Origin: Verrucomicrobiaceae bacterium UBA1938
GTDB taxonomy: Bacteria; Verrucomicrobiota; Verrucomicrobiia; Verrucomicrobiales; Verrucomicrobiaceae
Direction of reading: 5' to 3'
Assembly (NCBI GenBank): GCA_002336895.1
Contig: DDFC01000032.1
Span: 497,904 to 561,903, forward strand
DNA: 64,000 nt
Shown here: positions 16,457 through 25,534 of the stretch, piece after piece
How the letters are laid out: every line of letters starts with the position of its first letter
Numbering within the stretch: position 1 is the stretch's first letter
Notes under the pieces: model-generated
The model's database searches: none
The model's input: the letters and a program-made list of their open reading frames with translations, nothing else
Told to the model about the DNA's origin: nothing
Translations under genes and position numbers: made by a program

Positions 16457-18514
16457 ATGATGACTGACATGAGATACCAAACATCTGCCTGCCTTGCGGC
16501 TTTGCTGCTTGTCTCAATCAACGGGCTGGCAGCGGATACGATCACGAACTCCATCGGCATGAAGATGGTGCGCATTGAGGCGGGATCGTTTGTGATGGGG
16601 CAGGACGGACCGGCAGCGGACTACAAGATGACGAAGCATCCGGAGAAGTTTGATGATGCGGACTGGGATGAGAAACCAGCGCACAAGGTGGTGATCACGC
16701 AGGCATTTCAAATGGGCGTGACCGAGGTGACTGTGGGGCAGTACCGGCAATACGTGCCGGGGTTTCATGCGAAGGAGCCTGATGATGCTGCGGTGAATGG
16801 TGTGACGTGGGATGAGGCGGTGAAGTTCTGTGAATGGCTGTCGAAAAAGGAGGGTAAAACCTATCGACTGCCGACGGAGGCGGAGTGGGAATATGCCTGC
16901 CGAGCAGGAACGACGACGCTGTTTCATACCGGCGACAGCCTGCCGGATGGCTTTCAGCCGTGGTGGAGCGACATCGGCTATGCGGAGCGCTATTTCACGA
17001 CTGGCACGATGCCGCCGCCCTACCGCAAAGGGGCGAAGACCGGACTGCGGGTGGCGCAGACGGCGGCGAATGCCTGGGGGCTGCATGACATGCATGGGAA
17101 TGTGGCGGAATGGTGCCTGGACTGGTACGGGCCGTATGAGGCGGAAGAGCAGAGCGACCCTCTGGGACGGAGTGCGGGGGATTTCCGTGTCTTCCGAGGC
17201 GGGCATCATTCCAGCTTTGTGCGCATGCTGCGCTCGGCGAACCGCGCGGCTTGGCTGCCGCAGACTGGCAGCAACCGGGCGGGGTTTCGTGTGGTGATGG
17301 GGGAGATGCCTGCGGGCAAGATGCTGCCACCTGCGCCGCCGCCTTTGAATGCGCAGAAGGTGAAGCAGGAAGGGGCGGAGATCACGCCAGCGCCACAGGA
17401 TGTGCCGGTTTTCATCGGACCGAGGCCGTATGTGAAGATTGATAAGGATTCGTTTGGACCGCTTTTTTTCAGTCACAATCACAGCCCTGGAATCGCGGAG
17501 TGTCCAAATGGTGATTTGCTGGCGGTGTGGTACTCATGCGTGGATGAAGGAGGCGCGGAGCTTTGCAATGTGGCGAGCCGTCTGCGGCGCGGTGCCAGTG
17601 AATGGGAACCGGCATCGCCCTTCTGGGATGGTGCGGATGTGAACGACCATGGACCGAAAATCTGGTGGGATGGGAAAGCGACTTTGTATCATCTGGTGAA
17701 AGGTCGCGATGAAAATCTGGTGCGAACATCAACAGACAACGGCGCAAGCTGGTCAGCGGCTTTTTTACTGGAGCCGGTTGGTGAATTTGGCAATCAGATG
17801 ATCCGACTCGCAGACGGCACGATGGTGATCACGCATGATTCGAGGCAGTGCAGCCTGGTCTTCAGCCGTGATGAGGGCAAGACGTGGGGCTTTAACGATG
17901 TGAAGCAGAGGGCGAGTGATTTCAGGCCGGGTGGCAAGGGCTTCCGCCACCCGGGGATTCATGCGCCGATTGTGCAGCTGAAGGATGGACGGCTGATGGC
18001 GTTCAGCAGGAATGATCCGCCTGAAGACCAGGCGAAGTTTGAGCTGAAGACGCCAATCAGCTACAGCAGCGATCTGGGAAAGAGCTGGACCTATGCGGCC
18101 AGTGAATTTCCGGCGATCAGCAGCGTGCAGCGTGCGGTGATGATCCGCCTGCAAGAGGGCGGCATTCTTTTGTGCAGCTTCACGGATCAGTGGCGTGACT
18201 GGAAGAACCGGAAGGGGATGATGTTTGCCTCCAAGGCAGGTGATTTCGAGGGATACGGGATGTTTGCAGCGGTGTCGTTTGATGAGGGCAAGACGTGGCC
18301 TGTGCGACGGCTGATCACGCCCGGAGGAAAAGAGCGGTCTGTGAATGGGATTGACCGGGTGATGTTCACGCTCAGTGACACGATGGCGGAGCCGTGCGGG
18401 TATCTTGCCGCGACGCAGACGCGGGATGGGAACATTCAGCTGATCACCAGCAAGAACCACTATGTTTTCAATCTGGCATGGCTGAAGGATGTGCCTAGCC
18501 CCCCCCAACATTGA
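16457..18514 (+). CDS. FGE-type (SUMF1) domain fused to a sialidase-fold domain
   Basis: The 685-residue secreted protein combines two modules. Residues about 30-285 follow the formylglycine-generating-enzyme fold: TNSIGMKMVRIEAGSFVMG, then GVTEVTVGQYRQY, VTWDEAVKFCEWLSKKEG, YRLPTEAEWEYACRAGTTT and DMHGNVAEWCLDWYG. The segment that carries the catalytic Cys pair in true FGE reads GGHHSSFVRMLRSANRAAW here, with no Cys. The module is therefore probably a binding or non-oxidase domain. Residues about 320-685 form a BNR propeller with Asp boxes STDNGASWS, SRDEGKTWG, SSDLGKSWT and SFDEGKTWP. ATG 16457 is followed by another ATG and one at 16469; the exact start is uncertain. It ends the plus-strand glycan block. 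Confidence 0.9.
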   Translation: MMTDMRYQTSACLAALLLVSINGLAADTITNSIGMKMVRIEAGSFVMGQDGPAADYKMTKHPEKFDDADWDEKPAHKVVITQAFQMGVTEVTVGQYRQYVPGFHAKEPDDAAVNGVTWDEAVKFCEWLSKKEGKTYRLPTEAEWEYACRAGTTTLFHTGDSLPDGFQPWWSDIGYAERYFTTGTMPPPYRKGAKTGLRVAQTAANAWGLHDMHGNVAEWCLDWYGPYEAEEQSDPLGRSAGDFRVFRGGHHSSFVRMLRSANRAAWLPQTGSNRAGFRVVMGEMPAGKMLPPAPPPLNAQKVKQEGAEITPAPQDVPVFIGPRPYVKIDKDSFGPLFFSHNHSPGIAECPNGDLLAVWYSCVDEGGAELCNVASRLRRGASEWEPASPFWDGADVNDHGPKIWWDGKATLYHLVKGRDENLVRTSTDNGASWSAAFLLEPVGEFGNQMIRLADGTMVITHDSRQCSLVFSRDEGKTWGFNDVKQRASDFRPGGKGFRHPGIHAPIVQLKDGRLMAFSRNDPPEDQAKFELKTPISYSSDLGKSWTYAASEFPAISSVQRAVMIRLQEGGILLCSFTDQWRDWKNRKGMMFASKAGDFEGYGMFAAVSFDEGKTWPVRRLITPGGKERSVNGIDRVMFTLSDTMAEPCGYLAATQTRDGNIQLITSKNHYVFNLAWLKDVPSPPQH

Positions 18515-18560
18515 GCGGAGTCATGATTGCAACGCATGGATGCATGCGCAAAAAGCAAAC

Positions 18561-19487
18561 ATGGCTTTTTCCGACACCCCCGCAGAACTTCTCAAACGTC
18601 TTGTAGATGCACCTGATCATCCGTATCCGCGAGATATCATCCAGGAGATGATTGACAGGCATGAGGAGCTGACGCCGGCCCTGCTGGAAGTGCTGGCTGA
18701 TGCAGCCCGGCTGCCCGAATATTATCTGGAAGGCGGCAACTGGAAGCTGGTGACATTTGCCTGCTACGTGCTGGCGCAGTTTCGAGTGACAGCAGCCTTC
18801 AAGCCGCTATGCACGCTGCTCGCGGGAGAGGAAGACACGATCGACGAGCTCTTTGGAGACATGATCACTGGGGATCTGGGCAACATTCTTGCCAGTGTGT
18901 ATGACGGTGACGATGCGCCTCTCCGAGCGCTGGTGGAAAACAAGGATGTTTATGAATATGTGCGCGGCAGTGCTGCCGCCCTGTGCTACCAGTGCCTGCT
19001 GGTGGAGGGAAAAATCTCCCGCGAAGCTTTGGAGGCGTACGCCACAGAACTGCTTGGCGGCAAGCTGGAGCAAAAGCCGGGCATCTACTGGGACTGCTGG
19101 ACTGCATTTTGCGCCGATCTTGGCTTTGCCAGCACGGTGCCGCTGATTCAAAAGGCGATCGACAACAAGCTGTGCGATCCATGGTTCTATGGTTTGAAGG
19201 AACTCATCCAGTCGGCTGGCAACGGAGGCACTGAAGACTGGAAAAATTTCACGGGACTGATCGATGACACGATTGAGGAGACGTCCTGGTGGGCCACCTG
19301 GGAGAAAACCCAAGATGAAGAGGACGAAGATGACGATGACTTTCCAGAGGATTGGGAAGCAGCTCTTCTTGAGAATTATGCGCCGGAGACAACCACGGTC
19401 GTGCGCACCGAACCCAAGGTGGGCCGCAACGATCCGTGCCCTTGCGGCTCGGGGAAAAAGTATAAAAAGTGCTGCGGCGCAGTTTAG
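18561..19487 (+). CDS. DUF1186-like HEAT-type protein with C-terminal SEC-C zinc motif
   Basis: The start is ATG 18561 (MAFSDTPAELLKRLVDAPD); the frame is open upstream to 18489 but that part overlaps the previous gene and is not family-like. Residues about 1-240 are helical, with HEAT-like pairs (LLEVLADAARLPEYYLEGGNW, LVTFACYVLAQFRVTAAFKPL), matching the DUF1186 family. An acidic stretch at about 270-290 follows. The last 22 residues, VGRNDPCPCGSGKKYKKCC, are a SEC-C zinc-binding motif like that at the C-terminus of SecA. No signal peptide is present, so it is cytoplasmic. The function is unknown; SEC-C motifs often mediate contact with ribosomes or protein partners. Confidence 0.85.
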   Translation: MAFSDTPAELLKRLVDAPDHPYPRDIIQEMIDRHEELTPALLEVLADAARLPEYYLEGGNWKLVTFACYVLAQFRVTAAFKPLCTLLAGEEDTIDELFGDMITGDLGNILASVYDGDDAPLRALVENKDVYEYVRGSAAALCYQCLLVEGKISREALEAYATELLGGKLEQKPGIYWDCWTAFCADLGFASTVPLIQKAIDNKLCDPWFYGLKELIQSAGNGGTEDWKNFTGLIDDTIEETSWWATWEKTQDEEDEDDDDFPEDWEAALLENYAPETTTVVRTEPKVGRNDPCPCGSGKKYKKCCGAV

Positions 19488-19538
19488 CTGGGACTGACGC
19501 TGAGAGTGCAGCGGCTCAAAGTGGCGACGCATCTGCCA

Positions 19539-19716
19539 TGATCCACGACCATCTTGCTACACTGCTGAAGCGAACCTTTGCCACAGAGTCTCCGCCGCTG
19601 ATGAGCACTGGCCCGTGAGCCTGGGGAGGCTCAAGGAGGCGCTGGCCAACCGTTACGACTATCCGGTGCTGCACTATTTCAGGGCTTTTGCGCTGCGTGC
19701 TCAGGGACAGAAATAA
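19539..19716 (+). pseudogene. Possible remnant of a small gene
   Basis: Two short open pieces lie in a row in different frames. From ATG 19539 a 26-codon piece ends at the TGA at 19617-19619. From GTG 19615 a 33-codon piece (LGRLKEALANRYDYPVLHYF) runs to a stop at 19714-19716. The second reads like genuine protein. The pattern would fit a decayed gene, but I could not name the family and chance is possible. Confidence 0.25.
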
Positions 19717-19767
19717 TGACGATACAGGACGGCTGCAATAAATGAAGAACCCGGGCGTCTTGATGGC

Positions 19768-20544
19768 ATGAGCCTTTACCGACATCTCATCCTCGCCACG
19801 AGCCTGGCACTGACCTGCCATGCACAGAATGAACTGCCGAAAACGGCCAACACTTTTGATGTGGATGGCCACAAGGCCTTTCTCTATGCAGCCCCTGCGT
19901 CAGCGCCTGGGAAGCCCTGGGTGTGGTATGCGCCGACTTTGAAAGGGGTCTCTCTGGCGGGACGGAAGATGTATTTTGAGGCGTTCATGAAGGCGGGGAT
20001 CAGCATCGCGGGATATGATCTGGGAGAGGTGCGGGGCGCGCCGGGAAGCACGGCGAAGTTTTCGCTGTTTTACGAGGAGATGGTGAGGCGTGGATACTCG
20101 CCGAAGCCGATCCTGCTAGGACAAAGCCGAGGAGGGATGATGACGCTGGCGTGGGCGTTTCGGAATCCGGACAAGGTGCAGGCATGGGTGGGGATCTATC
20201 CGGTGTGCAATCTGGCGAGCTGGCCGCTGAAGAACTCGAAGGCGCAGACACTGGCAGATTTTGGCATGCCGGAAGAAGAGCTGACAGCGAAGCTCAAGGA
20301 ATTCAATCCGGTGGACAATCTGCAGGGGCTGCTGGCGAACAAGGTGCCGATGTTTGCCGTGCACGGAGATTCGGATGTGGTGGTGCCTCTGGAGCTGAAC
20401 ACCTCGCTCCTGCAGGAGCGGTACAAGGCTGGCGGCGGGCAGATTGAGGTGAAGGTGATTCCTGGCGAAGGGCACAAGGTGGGGCCTTCGTTTTTTGAAT
20501 GTCCGGAACTGGTGGACTTTGTGCTGAAGCAGGCGACGCCCTGA
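19768..20544 (+). CDS. Secreted alpha/beta-hydrolase
   Basis: The 258-residue product has signal peptide MSLYRHLILATSLALTCHAQ. It keeps the alpha/beta-hydrolase order: a nucleophile elbow in ILLGQSRGGMMTLAW, an acid in FAVHGDSDVVVPLELN, and a His in PGEGHKVGPSFFE. The segment GISIAGYDLGEVRGAPGS is like that of secreted dienelactone-hydrolase or prolyl-oligopeptidase-type esterases. The start is the ATG at 19768. It stands alone between a possible pseudogene and a converging VOC gene. The substrate is unknown; given its secretion it is probably an ester or acylated sugar. Confidence 0.88.
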   Translation: MSLYRHLILATSLALTCHAQNELPKTANTFDVDGHKAFLYAAPASAPGKPWVWYAPTLKGVSLAGRKMYFEAFMKAGISIAGYDLGEVRGAPGSTAKFSLFYEEMVRRGYSPKPILLGQSRGGMMTLAWAFRNPDKVQAWVGIYPVCNLASWPLKNSKAQTLADFGMPEEELTAKLKEFNPVDNLQGLLANKVPMFAVHGDSDVVVPLELNTSLLQERYKAGGGQIEVKVIPGEGHKVGPSFFECPELVDFVLKQATP

Positions 20545-20555
20545 ATTAATCAATG

Positions 20556-20927
20556 TCACTGAGCGCCCTGCTCGCTGAAGATCAGCTTGTTGCAGAAGGG
20601 GTCTGTGAGGGTCATGCAGATGCCGCCCCAGAAGGCTTCTTCAACGTGTGGGCGGTTGTATTTATAGCCTTTGCCAAGGAGCTCTGCGTTCCATGCGCGG
20701 AGGTTTTTGCAGCGGACAAAAACGTGGGTGCCGGGTGTGCCGTCGCCATGATGCTCCGAAAGCCGCAGGGACATGCCATGGAGAATGACCCCCATATAAA
20801 GAGGCGACGTGGGATCGAAGCGGTGCTCGAACTCCACGGTGCAGCCGAGCCAGCCGCAGTAAAAGTCCCTGGCTTTGTCTTCATCAAAGATGCGCAGAAC
20901 AGGGATGGTTTGCAGGATTTCAATCAT
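20556..20927 (-). CDS. VOC (glyoxalase/bleomycin-resistance fold) protein
   Basis: The 123-residue product starts at ATG 20927 (MIEILQTIPVLRIFDEDKAR); an in-frame start at 20960 is less likely. It shows the two beta-alpha-beta-beta-beta halves of the VOC fold: FYCGWLGCTVEFEHRFDP, a strand LYMGVILHGMSLRLSEHHG, then VFVRCKNLRAWNAELLGKGY and GGICMTLTDPFCNKLIFSE. The pattern resembles the bleomycin-binding branch, in which the protein sequesters the drug and does not catalyse a reaction, but many VOC proteins of this size have other roles. It is cytoplasmic and converges with the hydrolase at 20544. Confidence 0.85.
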   Translation of the reverse strand: MIEILQTIPVLRIFDEDKARDFYCGWLGCTVEFEHRFDPTSPLYMGVILHGMSLRLSEHHGDGTPGTHVFVRCKNLRAWNAELLGKGYKYNRPHVEEAFWGGICMTLTDPFCNKLIFSEQGAQ

Positions 20928-21019
20928 GCGCGCAGCTAACAAGCCGCCATGAGAAAGCAAAGCTGAAAAAGGCTGACGAAAGAAGTCGAAACCATGGCTG
21001 TTTTGCTTTTCATCTCTTC

Positions 21020-21784
21020 ATGCTTCGAACCCTTCTTACCCTTGCTGCCTTATTATTACTCACTGCTGCCAATGCCGTGGCCCAGCAGATCATTCTGCTG
21101 AAGCTGGATGATGTCATTGCACGAAGGGTGGGGACAAAGCCGGTTTCTGACCGGTGGCTGAGGGTGCATGACTATCTGGTGGCGAATCAGATCAAGGGGT
21201 CGTTTGGGATCATCACGGAGTCGCTGGAGAAAGACAATGCGATGTATTTTCAGTGGCTGAAGGATGTGCAGGCGGCGGGGCAGATTGAGTTTTGGATGCA
21301 TGGTTACCATATGAAAACGGCGAACGAGCCGGGAGAGTTTGAGCATGGGACGGCGGAGGAGCAGCGGGCGATTTTGGCGAAGGGCGAAAAGCTGGCGAAA
21401 GAGAAGCTGGGCTTCACGCTGCCTGCCTTTGGCCCGCACTGGAGCGGCACCACCGAGGCCACGGATGAAGCGATGGAACTGGTGCGGGAGGTGACGATCT
21501 GGCTGTATGGACCCGAAAAGCCGAAGTACTACAAGCGGCTGAGCATCCCTCGGGTGATGGCACTGGAGAACCCGACGTTTGTGCCGGACCTGGAGAAGTT
21601 TAAGACCTTCTATGAGGCGAAGGCGGCGAAGCGTGAAGTGCTGGTGCTGCAAGGACACCCGGACCAGTGGGATGATAAGCGCTGGGTGGGGTTTACCGGG
21701 ATCATTGAGTTTCTGAAATCGAAGAACGTGCAGTTCATGACGCCCTCTGAGTATCTGAAGAAAACCCAAGCGAAACAGCCATGA
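21020..21784 (+). CDS. Secreted polysaccharide-deacetylase-like protein
   Basis: The 254-residue product has signal peptide MLRTLLTLAALLLLTAANAVAQ. IILLKLDDV at the start of the mature part, with LRVHDYLVANQIKGSFGIIT, resembles the NodB fold's first strand and the segment after it. IEFWMHGYHMKT could provide the second metal motif, and VLVLQGHPDQWDD a late His. This suggests a divergent polysaccharide deacetylase or a carbohydrate esterase 4 relative. The usual TFDDG motif is replaced by KLDDV, so catalytic competence is uncertain. Its stop overlaps the next start by four bases (ATGA), which places it in a three-gene operon with the two genes that follow. Confidence 0.78.
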   Translation: MLRTLLTLAALLLLTAANAVAQQIILLKLDDVIARRVGTKPVSDRWLRVHDYLVANQIKGSFGIITESLEKDNAMYFQWLKDVQAAGQIEFWMHGYHMKTANEPGEFEHGTAEEQRAILAKGEKLAKEKLGFTLPAFGPHWSGTTEATDEAMELVREVTIWLYGPEKPKYYKRLSIPRVMALENPTFVPDLEKFKTFYEAKAAKREVLVLQGHPDQWDDKRWVGFTGIIEFLKSKNVQFMTPSEYLKKTQAKQP

Positions 21785-22695
21785 GAATTTTTTTACTGGT
21801 CGCCGCACTGGCCCTGAACACCATCCACGCGGCAGAGCCGCCCAAGCCGACGCATGCGGATGTGCCGTATGGAGCGCATGCGCATCAGCTGATCGACATT
21901 CATGTGCCGCCGAAGGGAGAGGGCCCCTTCCCTGCCCTGATTTGGTTTGGCGGGATCTGGAAGGCATCCAAGCATGCCGTGGATGTGAACCGCTTCTTTC
22001 CGCATGGCATCGCGGTAATCGCAGTGGAGGTGCGGACAATGGAGGATGCGACGAAGGACAAGGTGAAGGAGCCGATCTCCTATGTGCTGGAGGACGCGAT
22101 GAGCGCGGTGAAGTTTGTGGTGGAGAATGCGGAGAGGTGGAAGCTGGATCCGAAGCGGATCGCGCTGGGCGGGGGATCGCAGGGGGCGCTGCCGGCGCTG
22201 TATGTGGGGTGCAAGGCCCCAGAACTGGTGACGTGCGTGGCGGCGTACCGCTGCCAACCGACGATCGACCCGAAGCGGATGCAGGAATGGGTGCCGGGTG
22301 TGCAGTGGGGCGCACCGGCGCTGGGGTGCAGCTTTGAGGAGTCTTTGAAGCGCCGCAATGAGCTGCTGCCGGTGATTCAGAAGTGGTCGCCAGACTGGCT
22401 GCTAAGCAAGAATGCCGCGCCTATGTATTTTGAGAACGAGTGGGGAATGACCAAGCCGGATGACATTGTGGAGACCAAGGTGGACAGCAGCGGGAAGAAG
22501 ACCGAAGTGCACAAGCCCCTCACACAGAACAACTACGATGTGCACTCGCCGGCGTGGGCCGTCGGATTTCAGAAACTGGCACTTGCGGCAGAGGCCGTCT
22601 GCCATGTGAAGTATCCGGGTCATCCGACCGAAGGGTATGACGACATCTGGGATTTTATTGTGAAACAACTAACCTCCAAAACATCCAAACCATGA
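21781..22695 (+). CDS. Secreted alpha/beta-hydrolase (acetyl-esterase-like)
   Basis: The start ATG at 21781 overlaps the preceding stop, and the gene's own stop overlaps the next start at 22692. The 304-residue product has signal peptide MRIFLLVAALALNTIHAAE. FPALIWFGGIWKASKHA replaces the HGGGW oxyanion-hole segment. The nucleophile is in IALGGGSQGALPALY, and a possible catalytic His is in KYPGHPTEGYDD near the C-terminus. It looks like a BD-FAE or acetyl-xylan-esterase relative. Given its partner, a deacetylase-like protein, the operon may handle acetylated glycans; this is inference. Confidence 0.88.
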   Translation: MRIFLLVAALALNTIHAAEPPKPTHADVPYGAHAHQLIDIHVPPKGEGPFPALIWFGGIWKASKHAVDVNRFFPHGIAVIAVEVRTMEDATKDKVKEPISYVLEDAMSAVKFVVENAERWKLDPKRIALGGGSQGALPALYVGCKAPELVTCVAAYRCQPTIDPKRMQEWVPGVQWGAPALGCSFEESLKRRNELLPVIQKWSPDWLLSKNAAPMYFENEWGMTKPDDIVETKVDSSGKKTEVHKPLTQNNYDVHSPAWAVGFQKLALAAEAVCHVKYPGHPTEGYDDIWDFIVKQLTSKTSKP

Positions 22696-23138
22696 AGACA
22701 CTGCTGACCTCCCTGATCTGCCTGATCTCAATCTTCTCCTTTGCCGAAGATGCGCCGCTGGCAGCGGTGCAGGCGGCGGATGATGCGCGTGTGGCCGCAA
22801 TGAAAGCGCCTGACCGTGAGAAACTGGGCGCCATCTTTTCTGATGAACTGCGCTACGCCCATTCGACGGGTGTGGTGGACACGAAGACGTCGTTTATTGA
22901 TGTGCTGGTGGCGGGCAAAACGAAGTATCAGGAGATCGACTATGTGGAAAGGAAGTTCACGTTTCCGGTGGCAGGGATCGCGCTGATGACGGGGAGTGCG
23001 AAGCTCAAGATCGGGACGGAGGCTGGCACCCTGGAGCCGACGTTGGCCTTTCTGGCAGTGTGGAGGCTTGAGGAAGGCAAGTGGCGGTTTCTGGCGTGGC
23101 AGTCGTGCAAGCTGACACCGCCGGGGGCTGCGAAGTAG
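22692..23138 (+). CDS. Secreted NTF2-like (DUF4440) protein
   Basis: The 148-residue product begins in an ATGA overlap with the esterase gene and has signal peptide MKTLLTSLICLISIFSFAE. The mature part follows the SnoaL/NTF2-like pattern of DUF4440: AVQAADDARVAAMKAPDREKLGAIFSDELRYAHSTG, a kinked helix followed by the cone-shaped sheet with FPVAGIALMTGSAKLKI and WRLEEGKWRFLAWQSC. Proteins of this family bind small ligands in a pocket or have simple isomerase activity. The operon context (deacetylase-like, esterase) suggests a role with an acylated or modified sugar. No catalytic residues can be assigned with confidence. Confidence 0.87.
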   Translation: MKTLLTSLICLISIFSFAEDAPLAAVQAADDARVAAMKAPDREKLGAIFSDELRYAHSTGVVDTKTSFIDVLVAGKTKYQEIDYVERKFTFPVAGIALMTGSAKLKIGTEAGTLEPTLAFLAVWRLEEGKWRFLAWQSCKLTPPGAAK

Positions 23139-23149
23139 ATTTTTGAAGC

Positions 23150-23224
23150 AACCCAGGGCGGCGCTCGCTTAGGCTTCCTCATTCGCTCTGCGAGCTTGGG
23201 ATGTCAGGCTGGTTGCCCTGGGTT
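23150..23224. repeat. 75-bp palindromic element
   Basis: AACCCAGGGC at 23150-23159 is the exact complement of GCCCTGGGTT at 23215-23224. Inside, GCTCGC (23163-23168) pairs with GCGAGC (23190-23195). It starts about 11 bp after the NTF2-like gene's stop and could fold as a hairpin. It looks like an extragenic palindrome; there is no U-tract. Confidence 0.75.
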
Positions 23225-23270
23225 ATATGCGTCCCTCTTCAGGGCTGGAATGGTGCGGGGTGAGTGGTAT

Positions 23271-23306
23271 TTGCGGAGCGCCGCACAGGGGACTGTGCGG
23301 ACCACT
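23271..23306. repeat. Dispersed 36-bp repeat with hairpin, copy 1
   Basis: The 36 bases are identical to 35414-35449. The core is the stem CCGCACA/TGTGCGG (23281-23287 and 23294-23300) around a six-base loop. A variant with a compensatory base-pair change occurs at 25594-25612. Confidence 0.85.
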
Positions 23307-23539
23307 ATGGCTGTCGCACATGCGACGTGCAAAGAGCATAAGGGGATGGCGAATGAGCCAATGCGAGGATGAAAGAGATGAGCGACCTCAATGCGTGGGT
23401 GTGGGCTTCGAGTCAAAGATGCGCATACGGGGTTCAAGATTCCACATGTGCTGGCGGATCATTGTGGATAAATGGTGTAGCGGACGGAGCGTTAGGGGCG
23501 ATTGCCAAGGCCACTGGTCTGAGGTGACTTTAATTTGAA

Positions 23540-25534
23540 ATGAAACTGCTTTTTCTCCTCCCCCTCCTAGCCACTGCCTGCCTGGCGGCTGAACCGCATC
23601 TGCCCAAGGGAACGAAGGCGCTGGCCTCGGCAGACCGGAATGGGCGAGGACCGCTGGCACTGGTGAACCTGAACCACCATGTGCTGGGACATGCGAAGGT
23701 GTTTGGTGGCAAGGAGGACGATTTGTTTGTGGCTGGCTACGGCGGGCCGCAGGCGGTGCATTTGTTCCGATGGGTGGACACGGCGGAGACGGGAGCACCG
23801 GTGTTTGCGCAGCCGGTGGAGGTGAAGTGTGCGTTCAAGGACAAGGGAAGTGTGTTTCAGCGGAAGGATGGCGTGATCATCGGGCTATGGATTGACAAGG
23901 ACACGCTGGTGACGACGGAGTTTGACCGGGAGAAGGTGGAGTTTCGGGAAACGAAACGCACGAAACTGCCGGGTGCTGTGAAATCGCCAGGGAGCATCGG
24001 AGTGCTGGTGAATGCGGATGGCAGCTATGATCTGGCGTTTGAGATGTCGAATGGCGGCAAAGGCGCGGAGGGGAGTCCGAACACGGAGGAGTGGCGTCCC
24101 TACAACTCATCGGGTATTGCGGTGGGGGGGCTGCGGTACCGCTATCTGATGGGAGTGACTGCGGACTGGAAGGCGAGGCAGATCACTGAGACAAAGAACG
24201 AGGTGTATTTTTCGATGCACGGCATCACAGCAATCAACCTGGGGACTGGCCACGAACGGGATGTGGTGACGGGATCGCGGCAGGGAAACCTGGTGCATTA
24301 CCACAACCGGACGGCGAACGGTTTTGATCTGGAGAAGAAGCGGCTGATCGCGGGTGAGGATGGGAATGCGCTGCGGCATCCGAGCATCAACCCGAGTGTG
24401 AGCGCGTATGGCGGCGGGCTGATCGCGTGTGGGGAGGGATCGCTGTATTTTTACCGGTTCACGGGGAAGTTTACCAAAGCGGGAGCGCCGATTTTTACGG
24501 AGCCGGTTTCGGTGCTGCAGGAGCATGCGGACCTATATGCCGGAACACTGCCCAGTCCGACGACGGTGGACTGGGATGGAGACGGGGTGCTGGACATTCT
24601 GGCGGGAAATTCGGAAGGGTTTGTGCTGTTCTTTAAAAACACCGGCAGCAATGAGGAACCGAAGTTTCTGCCAGCAACCCGTGTGAAAGCGGGCGGGCGA
24701 GAGATCCAGGTGCAGGCGGGCTATGCGGGAAGTCTGCAGGGAGTGCAGGAGGCACGGTGGGGGTATCTCTCGCCCAACGTGATCGACTGGAACGGGGATG
24801 CGCTGCCGGATCTGATCACGTGCGACATCACGGGAAACTACCTGATTTATCTCAACCGGGGCAGCAAGACGGAGCCGGAGCTTGAGCCTGCGCATCCGAT
24901 CTATTGTGATGGCATAGACCTGCATGGCATGTGGCGCTGCCGTGCGGCGCTGGCGAAGATCGGCGGACGCATGGCGCTGGCCATGGTGGAAGGGGATGAT
25001 CAGTTCCACCTGTACTGGCGGATCGATGACTACAATGTGGAGGATGGCGGGAAGCTGCTGCTGGAGGAAGGGAAGCCCATCGGCGCGAGCGGTGGTGTGG
25101 GCGGAATGAGCGGTCGCTGCAAGCTGGACTTCTTTGACTGGAACCAGGATGGGAAGCTCGATTTTGTGATCGGGACGGGGCGTGTGTGTTCCATTCCTGA
25201 TCGCGAGACGGGATATCCCATGGCTGCGCTGGGGCGGAATCCGGTGGTGGGAGGTCTGGTGGGGAAACTGGTGGATTCAGCGCTGCCAGGAAAGCTGAAG
25301 AAGACGCTGGGGACGCCGCTGGTGATGCTGAACACCGGAACGAATGAAGCGATGCGCTTTGCGCGGCCGCTGACGTTTCAAGATGAGGCGGGCCAGGTGG
25401 TGCAGCCCGGTGGCGCGCATGAGACAGGCGCTGTGGGCACGATGCTGGGTGGTGATGGGCCAAACCTGCTGATCTGCAATGAGGCGGGAAGGATGTTTCT
25501 GCTGCCGGGGAAGAAGCTGCAGACGAAGCCATGA
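23540..25534 (+). CDS. Secreted FG-GAP/VCBS-type beta-propeller protein
   Basis: The 664-residue product has signal peptide MKLLFLLPLLATACLAAE. Calcium-binding FG-GAP-type repeats are clear: TVDWDGDGVLDILAGNSEG, VIDWNGDALPDLITCDITG and FFDWNQDGKLDFVIGTG. These Asp/Gly loops mark blades of an integrin-alpha-like propeller. Blade-like strands also occur between them, such as RYLMGVTADWKARQITETK and GGLIACGEGSLYFYRFTGKF. Such proteins in PVC bacteria are secreted, and some act as polysaccharide-binding or enzymatic scaffolds, but no catalytic function can be assigned. The upstream gap is repeat-rich. Confidence 0.85.
   Translation: MKLLFLLPLLATACLAAEPHLPKGTKALASADRNGRGPLALVNLNHHVLGHAKVFGGKEDDLFVAGYGGPQAVHLFRWVDTAETGAPVFAQPVEVKCAFKDKGSVFQRKDGVIIGLWIDKDTLVTTEFDREKVEFRETKRTKLPGAVKSPGSIGVLVNADGSYDLAFEMSNGGKGAEGSPNTEEWRPYNSSGIAVGGLRYRYLMGVTADWKARQITETKNEVYFSMHGITAINLGTGHERDVVTGSRQGNLVHYHNRTANGFDLEKKRLIAGEDGNALRHPSINPSVSAYGGGLIACGEGSLYFYRFTGKFTKAGAPIFTEPVSVLQEHADLYAGTLPSPTTVDWDGDGVLDILAGNSEGFVLFFKNTGSNEEPKFLPATRVKAGGREIQVQAGYAGSLQGVQEARWGYLSPNVIDWNGDALPDLITCDITGNYLIYLNRGSKTEPELEPAHPIYCDGIDLHGMWRCRAALAKIGGRMALAMVEGDDQFHLYWRIDDYNVEDGGKLLLEEGKPIGASGGVGGMSGRCKLDFFDWNQDGKLDFVIGTGRVCSIPDRETGYPMAALGRNPVVGGLVGKLVDSALPGKLKKTLGTPLVMLNTGTNEAMRFARPLTFQDEAGQVVQPGGAHETGAVGTMLGGDGPNLLICNEAGRMFLLPGKKLQTKP

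Larger units (their letters stand above)
23139..23539. other. 401-bp intergenic region carrying repeats
   Basis: No gene is credible here; the open frames are short and lack family features. It holds a nested inverted repeat (23150-23224) and one copy of a 36-bp repeat (23271-23306), described separately. The remaining bases to 23539 show no promoter or terminator that I can support. Confidence 0.6.

Noticed and set aside
16457..18514. Reading the FGE domain as the sulfatase-activating enzyme
   Set aside because: The catalytic Cys segment has no cysteine.
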